Source of the DNA: Clostridiales bacterium
GTDB taxonomy: Bacteria > Bacillota > Clostridia > Oscillospirales > CAG-382
Assembly: GCA_003343885.1 (NCBI GenBank)
Contig: QAKH01000068.1
Coordinates: forward strand, 1-11,210
Direction: 5' to 3'
Length of the DNA stretch: 11,210 bases
Below, piece by piece: positions 1 through 6,920 of the stretch (position 1 is the stretch's first letter; every line of letters begins with the position of its first letter). The position numbers were made by a program, and so were the translations under genes. The notes beneath the pieces were generated by a model, which was not told the DNA's origin, searched no databases, and saw only the letters and a list, made by a program, of their open reading frames with translations.

Positions 1-8
1 CCGGCGCC

Positions 9-59
9 GATGTTGGATTTCTCCGTTCGGGCTTCGCCCTCTCTCCGCAATCCAACATC
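9..59. repeat. Palindromic element with nested hairpin
   Basis: An 11-bp perfect inverted repeat (GATGTTGGATT at 9-19, AATCCAACATC at 49-59) encloses a second short hairpin (GGGC-TTC-GCCC, 29-39). Neither side is followed by a run of T, so this does not look like a simple intrinsic terminator. It resembles the multicopy palindromic elements found between genes in many Clostridia, but copy number cannot be judged from one window. It could also be the 3' end of a transcript entering from the left edge. Confidence 0.5.
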
Positions 60-363
60 ATTCTACGCTAATCGTTACTTTTCTGTGAATTATTGCAGGT
101 TGCTATTGCAATTTGCGAATTTATTAGTTTAAATAATAATATAACAAGGGTAATAATTCAAAATTAATACATCCGTTTGAGCATATATTTTTATATTTTG
201 GAGATAAACTTTAATTGTGGATAAGTTGCGTGTATTATGTTAGGTAAACTGATAGCAACATCATGCGTTGAACACTTTTTAGGATATGTGCCTCGTACAC
301 GGACAGAGTTGCCGTGATTGTCGTTATCTGTACACTTTGCAGTGTTATGCGGTTACGTTTACC
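60..363. other. AT-rich gene-free leader before the SDR gene
   Basis: This stretch of about 300 bases has no credible coding region. Reading frames across it either lack a ribosome binding site or run antisense to the next gene. It must hold the promoter of the SDR gene, but I see only weak candidates (for example TTGTGG at about 217 with TGTTAG 17 nt downstream) and none convincing. A 5-bp inverted repeat (CACGG/CCGTG) lies near 298-316. Confidence 0.4.
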
Positions 364-376
364 GGAGGTGAAATTT

Positions 377-1399
377 GTGAAAAAGATATTCATTATTACC
401 GGAGCAGGCGGCTTTTTAGGAAACAATATTATAAGAAAACTGCAGCTTAATGAAGAAAACGAGATAAGAGCGCTGGTTTTGCCCGGTGAAAGTTTAAAAT
501 CACTTGAAGGACTAAGGTGCCGGATATTTTCCGGAGATGTCACAAAAAAACAGACGCTTACAGAAATTTTTGACACTCCAAAGGACGCTGACGTTTTTGT
601 CATTCACTGCGCGGCACTTGTATATATAGGGTCCAGGTACAATGCAAAAGTCTATGATGTGAACGTAAACGGCACAAAAAATATTATAGATAAAGTTCTT
701 GAGCGGCAGGCAAAGTTAGTGTACGTATGCAGTGTTCACGCAATACCTGAAAGCAATGATAACTCAACCGTGACAGAAATCTATGAATTTGATCCTGAAA
801 GTGTAGAGGGACAGTACGCCAAAACAAAAGCGGAAACGGCAAATTATGTTTTGAAAACGGAACGGGAAAAGAATCTCAACGCATGTATCGTTTTTCCGTC
901 GGGAATTATAGGCCCATATGACTTCGGGAACAGCCATACAACACAGCTCTTTATTGATTTTGCCAACGGTAGGCTAAAGGCGTGCGTAAAAGGCGGATAT
1001 GATTTTGTAGATGTAAGAGATGTTGCCGATGGCGTGATTAACGCCTGCCTTGCCGGTAAAAAAGGCGAATGCTACATTCTCTCCAACAGATTTGTAAGTA
1101 TAAAGGAATTACTTGATATGATAAGCGAGGTCAGAAACACAAAAAAGCTGACAACCATTCTTCCCATGTGGATAGCGAAGTTTACAGCTCCCTTGTCCGA
1201 GCTGTACTATTCCATATTAAAACAAACGCCCTTGTATACAAAGTATTCGTTGTACACTCTGAAACCATGTTGCTCGTTTTCAAATGAAAAAGCAAAAAGA
1301 GAGCTTGGATTTAATAACCGTGATTTAAGAGAAACGGTGAGAGATACTGTGCGGTGGCTGGAGGAAAACAATCGGATAAAAAAGTATGATCCAAGATAA
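377..1399 (+). CDS. NAD(P)-dependent extended SDR (epimerase/dehydratase or DFR/3-beta-HSD-like reductase)
   Basis: The 340-residue cytoplasmic protein is an extended short-chain dehydrogenase/reductase. The Rossmann nucleotide-binding motif TGAGGFLG is at residues 8-15, the catalytic YxxxK is Tyr147/Lys151 (YAKTK), and Ser119 in VYVCSVHA fits the catalytic serine. The segment DFVDVRDVADG (209-219) is typical of the dihydroflavonol reductase/3-beta-hydroxysteroid dehydrogenase branch. Length is normal for the family, so it looks intact. The start chosen is GTG 377, which has GGAGG at 364-368 with 8-nt spacing and puts the Rossmann strand at the N-terminus. An upstream ATG at 314 would add 21 unconserved residues and lacks a ribosome site. 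It stands alone, with opposite-strand RNA genes downstream, so context gives no substrate. The family call is firm; the substrate (nucleotide sugar, ketone or other) is open. Confidence 0.88.
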   Translation: MKKIFIITGAGGFLGNNIIRKLQLNEENEIRALVLPGESLKSLEGLRCRIFSGDVTKKQTLTEIFDTPKDADVFVIHCAALVYIGSRYNAKVYDVNVNGTKNIIDKVLERQAKLVYVCSVHAIPESNDNSTVTEIYEFDPESVEGQYAKTKAETANYVLKTEREKNLNACIVFPSGIIGPYDFGNSHTTQLFIDFANGRLKACVKGGYDFVDVRDVADGVINACLAGKKGECYILSNRFVSIKELLDMISEVRNTKKLTTILPMWIAKFTAPLSELYYSILKQTPLYTKYSLYTLKPCCSFSNEKAKRELGFNNRDLRETVRDTVRWLEENNRIKKYDPR

Positions 1400-1442
1400 A
1401 AAATTATGAGCCAATAATAATAAATTTACGAAACAGCGAAAA

Positions 1443-1463
1443 GCGGTCGTATCAAACGGCCGC
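1443..1463. other. Short hairpin downstream of the SDR gene
   Basis: GCGGTCGT (1443-1450) pairs with ACGGCCGC (1456-1463) around a 5-nt loop, with one G-U pair in the plus-strand RNA. It lies 44 nt after the SDR stop codon. No T-run follows on the plus strand, so it may stabilise the SDR mRNA 3' end rather than terminate it. On the minus strand the helix has one mismatch and is followed by TTTTCGCTGTTTC. Confidence 0.35.
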
Positions 1464-1510
1464 GGTATAACTGAGAAGTAAGGCAAAAAAACAAAAGTAC
1501 CTAAGTAAAA

Positions 1511-1554
1511 GAATTGAAAAAAGCAGCTCACGACAGGTAAAGTTTCGTGAGCTG
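1511..1554 (-). terminator. Intrinsic terminator, minus strand
   Basis: A perfect 10-bp stem (CAGCTCACGA at 1524-1533, TCGTGAGCTG at 1545-1554) is followed on the minus strand by CTTTTTTC (1516-1523). It lies downstream of the minus-strand RNA region and would be a backup terminator for it. The plus strand has no T-run here. Confidence 0.65.
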
Positions 1555-1577
1555 TACTAATATATGTGCTGAACAGG

Positions 1578-1610
1578 AAAAATGCGCCCTAAACCTAAAC
1601 ATAGGCGCAT
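1578..1610 (-). terminator. Intrinsic terminator of the candidate small RNA
   Basis: A 7-bp GC-rich stem (ATGCGCC at 1582-1588, GGCGCAT at 1604-1610) with a 15-nt loop is followed on the minus strand by TTTTTCC. On the plus strand the stem is followed by GCTTTAG, so minus is the better direction. Confidence 0.5.
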
Positions 1611-1635
1611 GCTTTAGTTTGTGAAGGTGTGAAGC

Positions 1636-1678
1636 TGATAAAACAAATATCTGGGTTTGCGTGATAAAATAAATATCT
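1636..1678. repeat. Two 17-nt direct repeats, 26-nt period
   Basis: TGATAAAACAAATATCT (1636-1652) recurs as TGATAAAATAAATATCT (1662-1678), 16 of 17 identical, with the 9-nt spacer GGGTTTGCG. They fall in the 3' half of the candidate minus-strand RNA. They may be tandem protein-binding sites or a duplicated RNA segment. Two copies are too few to call an array. Confidence 0.6.
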
Positions 1679-1801
1679 TTTATCGGCGTTGGATATTTGG
1701 AATAAAGAGTAAAACATTTTATTCTCTGTATGGACAAATAACAAATTGATACTCGTGCATATTTTTGTGATATCCAAAACAGGGGATTTTTGAATGATAC
1801 A

Positions 1802-1831
1802 TATATAGGAGTTAACCTCATAATTTGTCCA
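1802..1831 (-). promoter_or_regulatory. Candidate sigma-A promoter for the small RNA region
   Basis: On the minus strand TGGACA (1826-1831) is followed by TATATA (1802-1807, 18-nt spacer) or CTATAT (1803-1808, 17-nt spacer). Spacing is good and the -35 has one mismatch. It lies just past the tRNA-Gly terminator, facing the noncoding stretch. Confidence 0.4.
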
Positions 1832-1850
1832 ATATCAATCTGTGTAAACG

Positions 1851-1886
1851 AAACTGCGCACCCACATTTCGTGAGTGCGCAGTTTT
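1851..1886 (-). terminator. Terminator after tRNA-Gly(CCC)
   Basis: An 11-bp perfect stem (AAACTGCGCAC at 1851-1861, GTGCGCAGTTT at 1875-1885) starts 18 nt beyond the CCA end of the tRNA-Gly gene. On the minus strand the arm runs into TTTCGTTT. The plus-strand side (AGTTTTATTC) also carries a short T-run, so it may work in both directions. Confidence 0.65.
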
Positions 1887-1903
1887 ATTCAATTTTAAGC
1901 CAT

Positions 1904-1977
<74 letters not shown>

Positions 1978-2010
1978 AAAGAAATATTACAGAGGATAAA
2001 AAGGGCATAA

Positions 2011-2046
2011 AAACAAAAAATCGCGCCTACTGCACATAGCGCGATT
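2011..2046 (-). terminator. Terminator between tRNA-His and tRNA-Gly(CCC)
   Basis: An 8-bp perfect stem (AATCGCGC at 2019-2026, GCGCGATT at 2039-2046) is followed on the minus strand by TTTTTTGTTTTTA. This is a strong intrinsic terminator 18 nt past the 3' end of tRNA-His. It splits the tRNA cluster into two transcription units or attenuates the distal gene. Confidence 0.75.
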
Positions 2047-2064
2047 ACTGCGGATAAAAACCGC

Positions 2065-2142
2065 TGGGGTGAGATATCGGGCTCGAACCGACGGCCTTCA
2101 GGGCCACAACCTGACGCTCTAACCAACTGAGCTAATCCCACC
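2065..2142 (-). tRNA. tRNA-His (anticodon GTG)
   Basis: The minus strand folds as a tRNA with acceptor arms GTGGGAT and ATCTCAC and an encoded CCA. It shows the histidine identity element: an extra G at -1 (C on the plus strand at 2142) opposite discriminator C73. The anticodon loop is TTGTGGC, giving GTG. Upstream on the minus strand TTGACA (2218-2223) with a poorly spaced TATACG 15 nt on could be a weak internal promoter, but readthrough from the cluster promoter is enough to explain expression. Confidence 0.95.
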
Positions 2143-2187
2143 ATATATAATTTGTACCCGGGCGGCGAGAAAATCAGGACAACCCCT

Positions 2188-2230
2188 TGCAGCATTCGTA
2201 TATAAAACCTACAAATCTGTCAATGCTGCA
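2188..2230. repeat. 9-bp inverted repeat between tRNA-Arg and tRNA-His
   Basis: TGCAGCATT (2188-2196) and AATGCTGCA (2222-2230) are perfect complements with 25 nt between them. The second arm abuts the CCA end of tRNA-Arg. In the precursor RNA this would form a hairpin just 3' of tRNA-Arg, perhaps a processing signal. There is no T-run, so it is not a terminator. Confidence 0.5.
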
Positions 2231-2232
2231 TA

Positions 2233-2309
2233 TGGCGTGCCTGGAGGGACTCGAACCCCCGACCTACTGCTTAGAAGGCAGTTGCTCTATCCAGCTGAGC
2301 TACAGGCAC
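2233..2309 (-). tRNA. tRNA-Arg (anticodon TCT)
   Basis: The minus strand folds as a 77-nt tRNA with an encoded CCA. Acceptor arms are GTGCCTG and CAGGCAC with discriminator G. The anticodon stem-loop is ACTGC-CTTCTAA-GCAGT, giving TCT, which reads AGA/AGG. It is the second gene of the cluster, 73 nt after tRNA-Gly(TCC), with no terminator between them. Confidence 0.95.
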
Positions 2310-2382
2310 ATATCGGACATGCAGCCCGCCTCCCTATGTGTAGGAAAAACAGACAGCTCTGCGGCACAGCGCCGTGCACTTA

Positions 2383-2456
2383 TGGAGCGGGTGAAGGGAA
2401 TCGAACCCTCACGACCAGCTTGGAAGGCTGGGATTCTACCATTGAACTACACCCGC
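2383..2456 (-). tRNA. tRNA-Gly (anticodon TCC)
   Basis: The minus strand folds as a 74-nt tRNA with an encoded CCA. Acceptor arms are GCGGGTG and CACCCGC with discriminator T. The anticodon stem-loop is CCAGC-CTTCCAA-GCTGG, giving TCC (GGA/GGG codons). It is the promoter-proximal gene, about 24 nt from the predicted start of transcription. Confidence 0.95.
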
Positions 2457-2486
2457 ATACTGTACTTTACCAACCGGCGCTCATAT

Positions 2487-2515
2487 ATAGTAGCATACTT
2501 TCTATAATTTGTCAA
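2487..2515 (-). promoter_or_regulatory. Sigma-A promoter of the tRNA cluster
   Basis: On the minus strand a consensus -35 TTGACA (2510-2515) is followed after exactly 17 nt by -10 TACTAT (2487-2492). The DNA just upstream (about 2520-2550) is very A/T-rich on the non-template strand and could act as an UP element, as expected for a strong stable-RNA promoter. The start would be near 2480. Confidence 0.8.
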
Positions 2516-2616
2516 GGTCTTTTTGAAAAAATATTTATTTTAATCCAAAGAATTTCTAAAAGCCGCAAAACAAGTCGTGCGGAAACTTGCAGAGAAAAAT
2601 TAAAGTTTTGGTGATT

Positions 2617-2659
2617 GTCAAGCCCCTTTCTTCAAAAAGGGGCTTGACCGAGTTTTTTT
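2617..2659 (+). terminator. Strong intrinsic terminator, plus-oriented
   Basis: A 13-bp perfect stem (GTCAAGCCCCTTT at 2617-2629, pairing with 2636-2648) has a 6-nt loop and is followed on the plus strand by CGAG and seven T (2653-2659). No plus-strand gene ends before it: the nearest one stops at 1399. On the minus strand the hairpin lies 85 nt past the stop of the 832-residue gene and is preceded by an A-run but followed by no T-run, so it may still end or stabilise that mRNA less efficiently. Confidence 0.6.
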
Positions 2660-2732
2660 GATAGGCTCGAACTTGTTAAGGAAACCTGCAGAGGATACAC
2701 ATGACCGTAACAGAAATATTTTTCCTTATAAG

Positions 2733-5231
2733 TTATCTGAGAAATTCAAGCTTCTTGTAATCGCCGATATTTTCTTTTTCCTGCCAGAGAACAACAAGCT
2801 TTCCGGTAACGCCGGAAACGGTGTAGCAGCCGCGTTTTTCGTCGTATTCAGCTTTTACGTTCGGTCCTCTGTGCGGAGCAACCTCCCAGGTAGGTCCGCC
2901 GAGAGCGTATACCTGCATGAAGGCTTTTCCGCCCTTGCTCGGATAGAATGTTACGGTTGCGTCCTTGAGTCCGGTAATGTCAATACGTTCGTCGGTATTG
3001 ATATGTGTTGCCGGATTATCTTTTTTGACGGAAACCTTAGTTCTGTCCTTCTGCTTTATGAACACACGGCAGTCGGTGTGCATCCAGCGTGCAGTCGGAT
3101 AAGTTCCCATGTCATTCTCAACAAAGAACTCGCAGTTGTCGGGAGCCGGTGCGCCGTCGGGAGTGGACATGTTGAGCTTTATTGTCGCGTCCTTTGAGAA
3201 CATGTTGAAATATACTGCTCCGCGGCAGCGTGAGAACATGAGAAGAGGGAGCTTGTCATCAACGTCGTAGCATTCAAACGTCATAGGATATCCAAGCTTC
3301 TGCATTGCTGCTCTTAAAAGTGCCGACGGAACAAAGTTATCGCTCATCTTGCGAAGCGCAGGGAGGTGTCCGTCTGACTCTCTCTTGTGCGGGAATGAAC
3401 CTCTTATCCAAACGGTACCAGCTCCTGCAGAAGCGTTGTAAGTAACGTATGTACGGGAAACGCCGCCTGTCGATACGGTTGCAAGAACCTCGGTTGTTCC
3501 TGCGGTAATCTCACTTATTCCGCCGCCGGAAACCAAAGCGTCATGAACAAGAACGTCTGAATATGAACCGACCTCCGCCTTGTCGAGCCTGAGGCAGTTG
3601 TCAATATTCATTTCGCCTTCTATCTCGGTATCAGCTAATTTTACGCCGATAAGATCGAGAATTCTTTGGGAAGCATAGCGTGCGCTTCCGAAAAGTATAA
3701 GCCTTGCTCCGGCGTCAAGCGCGTCAAATATTGCGCTTTCAAGTGCGCTTCCGGCTTCCGGAACAGGCGTTACAAGTATCGTGCCGGTAAGCTTTGACTT
3801 GTCGGCGGATATGAAGTTTGCGTCCGAAATAACCGTATTTACCGGGAAACCGTAGTCAATGGCGCTTTCCATGAACCAGTCGTCCATGAATATACGCTGC
3901 ATGTTTCCGTCCTTAAGTCCAATCTTGCAGTAAGCGTCGAAAGGATATATCCATGTAACAAGTCCTGCTTCGTCAGGGAAATCGTTGAATGCCGTGAGCA
4001 CGTGAGGAGTCATCTCGTTTGCGCCGCGGGCAGGGATACGTCCGAACGAGTCGTCGGCGGTGAGAAAATCTACGGCGTACGGGTGGGTTACCTCGCATTT
4101 TTCGTCAAGACGTGTAATCGAAAGCGGCAGATAGATATCGTGAGGACTTCTGTCGTAACGGTCAAACCACGGTGAGTTGAGCCACCAAGGATCGTGTGAA
4201 TAGTATCTGAAGCTGTAACCGTTTTTGGGGATTACCGCAATGTGTGACATAAAGCCTGAAAGCTCAAGTCCGAAACGGTAGTCCATTGCCGCCCAGGGAG
4301 AGTTCGGAGGAGCTACGATGTTCTGATTGTAAATCTCGTCGATAGGACAGCCGTGAGCGGCGATGTCCATACCGGCAGAAAGGTTGCTTCCTCTGGTTTC
4401 AATAAGAGTGTCGCCGATTTCAGCGTTGAAGTATTTCCAGAATTCGGAAATGGCGTCACGGATTTTTGCGGCGTTGGTAAAGTCGAATTTCTCTCCGTCA
4501 AACATTTCGCCTTTCCAGTCCCAGGAAGAAAGAGAAAATCCGAAGCCGTTTGAAAGCCACAGATAGTCAAATCCGACAGCCTCTTTCATTGCCATAAACT
4601 GACGTCCCAAAAATTCTCCGATGTGCGTTCCTTCGGGAATTCCGTCAGGATAAGCGGCATACGCCTTATCTTCGGCGTGAAGCCGAGCGGCGCAGTGCAG
4701 CCACTGGTTCTTGCCCATGATGTTGCCCTTTGCTATTTCAGGGTGACGCTCGTACTTGAAAGCCGAATAAGCGAATTCCGGACCGGGATCAAAGGTCTCT
4801 CCGACCTTTACGTCAAGACCTGTCATTTCCTTGCCTACTCTTTTAAGACCTTCTATAATGTTTTTGAGGTCCCTGTACGTCATGTCCGGGGGATTTTCCA
4901 TGTAGTGAATAGGCAGCTGGTGGAGAGAGGTCGCTTTTTTCGCTTCTTCTCCCTTTAACGAACGGTCCCAGTTGCCAATACCTATGTATTTGCACCACTC
5001 AAAGGAGTCGTCGAGGTTTCCGGTGAATTCGAGTATCTCGCTTCCGTCGCTGGTCCAGAGAAGTACCGAACAGCCGGAGGCGTACTTGAACAGCGCACTC
5101 CATTTTCCGAAATATTCACGGCATACTTTTTCAATACCTTCGGGTGACTTGTCGTAGCCGAACGGCTTGAGGCTTAACTCAAGACACACACGTCCGGCGT
5201 CGGTTGTAGGTTTGTATTCGTAGTTGAACAT
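2733..5231 (-). CDS. Putative glycoside-hydrolase-like protein (TIM-barrel type, family not recognised)
   Basis: The 832-residue protein has no signal peptide or membrane segment, so it is probably cytoplasmic. Layout suggests three parts, as in GH42-type enzymes. Residues ~1-440 are rich in Trp, Tyr, Asp and Glu and look like a TIM barrel. Residues ~440-540 look like a Rossmann/amidotransferase-like segment (LTGTILVTPV, then DALDAGARLILFGSARY). The rest is beta-rich. Candidate catalytic acids are Glu145 (VKVGETFDPGPEF) and Glu278 (LIETRGS); this is inference from position. Start ATG 5231 has AAAGGAAG with 9-nt spacing. It lies 157 nt behind the sugar isomerase on the same strand with no terminator between, so the two are likely co-transcribed. 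That suggests it acts on a glycoside whose released sugar feeds the isomerase. I cannot name a family, and a non-hydrolytic role is possible. Confidence 0.55.
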   Translation of the reverse strand: MFNYEYKPTTDAGRVCLELSLKPFGYDKSPEGIEKVCREYFGKWSALFKYASGCSVLLWTSDGSEILEFTGNLDDSFEWCKYIGIGNWDRSLKGEEAKKATSLHQLPIHYMENPPDMTYRDLKNIIEGLKRVGKEMTGLDVKVGETFDPGPEFAYSAFKYERHPEIAKGNIMGKNQWLHCAARLHAEDKAYAAYPDGIPEGTHIGEFLGRQFMAMKEAVGFDYLWLSNGFGFSLSSWDWKGEMFDGEKFDFTNAAKIRDAISEFWKYFNAEIGDTLIETRGSNLSAGMDIAAHGCPIDEIYNQNIVAPPNSPWAAMDYRFGLELSGFMSHIAVIPKNGYSFRYYSHDPWWLNSPWFDRYDRSPHDIYLPLSITRLDEKCEVTHPYAVDFLTADDSFGRIPARGANEMTPHVLTAFNDFPDEAGLVTWIYPFDAYCKIGLKDGNMQRIFMDDWFMESAIDYGFPVNTVISDANFISADKSKLTGTILVTPVPEAGSALESAIFDALDAGARLILFGSARYASQRILDLIGVKLADTEIEGEMNIDNCLRLDKAEVGSYSDVLVHDALVSGGGISEITAGTTEVLATVSTGGVSRTYVTYNASAGAGTVWIRGSFPHKRESDGHLPALRKMSDNFVPSALLRAAMQKLGYPMTFECYDVDDKLPLLMFSRCRGAVYFNMFSKDATIKLNMSTPDGAPAPDNCEFFVENDMGTYPTARWMHTDCRVFIKQKDRTKVSVKKDNPATHINTDERIDITGLKDATVTFYPSKGGKAFMQVYALGGPTWEVAPHRGPNVKAEYDEKRGCYTVSGVTGKLVVLWQEKENIGDYKKLEFLR

Positions 5232-5344
5232 AACCGTCTGCTTCCTTTCGGTTTATTTTTTGATCGCAGCTTTGTATCGTGCCAAGATCTATTTATATTT
5301 TTATGTTTTGTTTGTTTTAGTGTTTTATTTCAGTCGGATTATTG

Positions 5345-5382
5345 AAATTAAGTCCGATGCGTAAAATTAAGTCAGATGCATA
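5345..5382. repeat. Tandem duplication of a 19-bp unit
   Basis: Two adjacent copies, AAATTAAGTCCGATGCGTA (5345-5363) and AAATTAAGTCAGATGCATA (5364-5382), match at 17 of 19 positions. They end 6 nt from the isomerase stop codon, in the 157-nt gap before the 832-residue gene (both on the minus strand). The unit could be a duplicated regulator site or part of the mRNA between the two genes. A partial relative (CAGTCGGAT) lies just to the left near 5331. Confidence 0.7.
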
Positions 5383-5388
5383 AAAAGC

Positions 5389-6828
5389 TTATTTCTCAAG
5401 CGGTTTTTTAAGTTCTATGCCTGCCATCTTTGCGAAAATCTCTATTTCCTTTGTGTGATCTCCCACTCCTAAAGCGAGATGGTGGGTAGGACCGGCAGAG
5501 CACCACTTTTCAACAAATTCAGTTGCGCTTACCGAGAAATGGCACTTTGTATTTGTGTTTCCGGTCTGAGGAATGGCGCCCGGCATTGATTCGCCGACTG
5601 CTTCGATAAGCTTCATGCTGCCGTCCTTGCCGACAGAACAGGAAAGGAGCGAAATGGGCCCGGTCTTGAGGTTGAATTCAACGGATACTCCGGCGCCGCT
5701 CTTGCCGTGGAACTTTTTGAGTTTGCGCAAGATCGGCTTTGAGTTGCTTATGTTTATGTTGTGCGGACCGTCGTGTCCGATAAGAACTACGTCGTCGCAT
5801 ATATCAAACGGATGAAGCTCGGCAAACGAGCCGCCGCCGCCCACACGGTTCATTATCATCATAGCCGCCGCCGTCTTGAGATCCGCTTCTCCGGCAAGCG
5901 GAATACCTCTGCTTGTTAAAAGAGAGTTTCCAATAATAAGGTTTGCGGCGATATTCTCGTACAGGTTGCCGTTTTCGCCCTTGTAGAAGTAAGCAAGCGC
6001 GGACAGACCGTTGTTTTCAACAAGCTTGTCAAGAGCAACCGAGTTTCTTGCCGCCCAAGCAAGGTCCTCGTCGTGAACATAGTCGGTAAGAGGATCGTTT
6101 GAAGGCTCACGAATGTCAAATATACTCTTTATATCGTCAATTCTTGATTTTACTTCAGCATCGGTCGCGGAATTCACGTATTCGGCAAGCTCGCACATCT
6201 CAAGCATTTTTACGTGACAGCCGAAAGTGCGCGCGAAGGCGGTCGGATCGGTGTTCATGTCGTACATTCCGTCGTAGGTGTGTCCGAGATAACCGAACTT
6301 TGCGTATTTGAAAGCGCTGAGAGCGCATATGGCTCTTTCAAACTCTCCGACTCTTTTCTTTATTCGCTCGGTGCTTGTCTGCGCCTCAACAAGGAAGAAC
6401 GGCATCTGTGCGCCGAGACGCTCGTAAACGCCGGCAAATTCCGGCATGGAGCATATGTCGTCGTTGCAAAGCTGCATGTAGGTGGTTGTCTTTGAGCAGT
6501 CGAGCCTGTCAAGCGGCTGGATTCCGACAAGTATCTGCGGAATTTTGAGGTATTTTGCGAACGGGAAAGCAACAGCCGAGGTTATGTAGGTGGACATCAT
6601 GATGAAAAGTGCGTCGAGATCTTCTGCCAGAGCCTTTTTAACGCATATCATCGAGCTGTCAATGTCGTCGGCAAAGCCGAGATCGATAAGGTCGACATCG
6701 GAGGAAAAATATTTTTTGAAGTCCTCCTGCTTTTTCATAAGCTCTTCTTTGAGCCCGTCAAACTGAGGCCAGTATATAAAATGGCCCATGCCTATAATGC
6801 CGATTCTCGGTTTTCTTGTGTGTACCAT
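5389..6828 (-). CDS. L-arabinose/L-fucose isomerase-fold sugar isomerase
   Basis: The 479-residue cytoplasmic protein matches the AraA/FucI fold, metal-dependent aldose-ketose isomerases. The C-terminal half follows AraA block by block: GGGGSFAE (330-337), LIGHDGPHNI (349-358), KKFHGKSGAG (371-380), LKTGPISLLS (387-396) and SAGPTHHLALG (444-454). Glu337, His374 and His449/His450 match AraA metal/active-site Glu306, His350 and His450 (E. coli numbering). AraA's second glutamate is replaced by HDGPH, where Asp353 may bind metal as an aspartate does in FucI. So it is unlikely to be a true L-arabinose isomerase; the sugar is unknown. Start ATG 6828 has AGAAAGG with 9-nt spacing. It is first in the minus-strand unit, opposite the AraC regulator, with its own promoter. 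The fold is confident, the substrate is not. Confidence 0.82.
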   Translation of the reverse strand: MVHTRKPRIGIIGMGHFIYWPQFDGLKEELMKKQEDFKKYFSSDVDLIDLGFADDIDSSMICVKKALAEDLDALFIMMSTYITSAVAFPFAKYLKIPQILVGIQPLDRLDCSKTTTYMQLCNDDICSMPEFAGVYERLGAQMPFFLVEAQTSTERIKKRVGEFERAICALSAFKYAKFGYLGHTYDGMYDMNTDPTAFARTFGCHVKMLEMCELAEYVNSATDAEVKSRIDDIKSIFDIREPSNDPLTDYVHDEDLAWAARNSVALDKLVENNGLSALAYFYKGENGNLYENIAANLIIGNSLLTSRGIPLAGEADLKTAAAMMIMNRVGGGGSFAELHPFDICDDVVLIGHDGPHNINISNSKPILRKLKKFHGKSGAGVSVEFNLKTGPISLLSCSVGKDGSMKLIEAVGESMPGAIPQTGNTNTKCHFSVSATEFVEKWCSAGPTHHLALGVGDHTKEIEIFAKMAGIELKKPLEK

Positions 6829-6882
6829 ATCTTTTTTCCTTTCTGAAAAGACACCGGTAAGCTCACGGCGCCGTTTGTCTTA

Positions 6883-6911
6883 ATATTACAACCGCAAAGC
6901 GTTTTTGTAAA
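6883..6911 (-). promoter_or_regulatory. Promoter of the isomerase/GH-like unit
   Basis: On the minus strand -35 TTTACA (6906-6911) is followed after 17 nt by -10 TAATAT (6883-6888). This places the start near 6876 and leaves a leader of about 48 nt before ATG 6828. The only nonconsensus bases are one in each hexamer. It diverges from the regulator's promoter about 100 bp away. Confidence 0.65.
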
Positions 6912-6920
6912 TAGATTAAC

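Larger units (their letters stand above)
1576..1795 (-). ncRNA. Candidate small RNA of about 220 nt, family unknown
   Basis: This is inferred from signals, not from a recognised family. A promoter-like pair on the minus strand (TGGACA with a -10 at 1802-1808) would start transcription near 1795, and a hairpin with a T-tail ends it near 1578. No reading frame inside looks coding. The transcript can fold: TTGGATAT near 1770-1777 can pair with ATATCCAA near 1688-1695, with a smaller GAATAAA/TTTATTC helix within. Near the 3' end two 17-nt direct repeats lie 26 nt apart. Size would suit 6S RNA, but I cannot recognise 6S landmarks. It could instead be untranslated or decayed sequence. Confidence 0.3.

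Noticed and set aside
235..603. 122-residue minus-strand frame
   Set aside because: Antisense to the SDR gene start, no ribosome site and no family resemblance.
1636..1678. CRISPR array
   Set aside because: Only two repeats of 17 nt with a 9-nt spacer; no further copies and no cas genes.
1528..1821. 97-residue reading frame on the minus strand
   Set aside because: No ribosome binding site, unusual composition, overlaps two terminator hairpins and starts inside a promoter-like element; better explained as noncoding.
2658..3197. 179-residue plus-strand frame antisense to the GH-like gene
   Set aside because: Lies antisense to a long coding region, lacks a ribosome site and has no recognisable domain.
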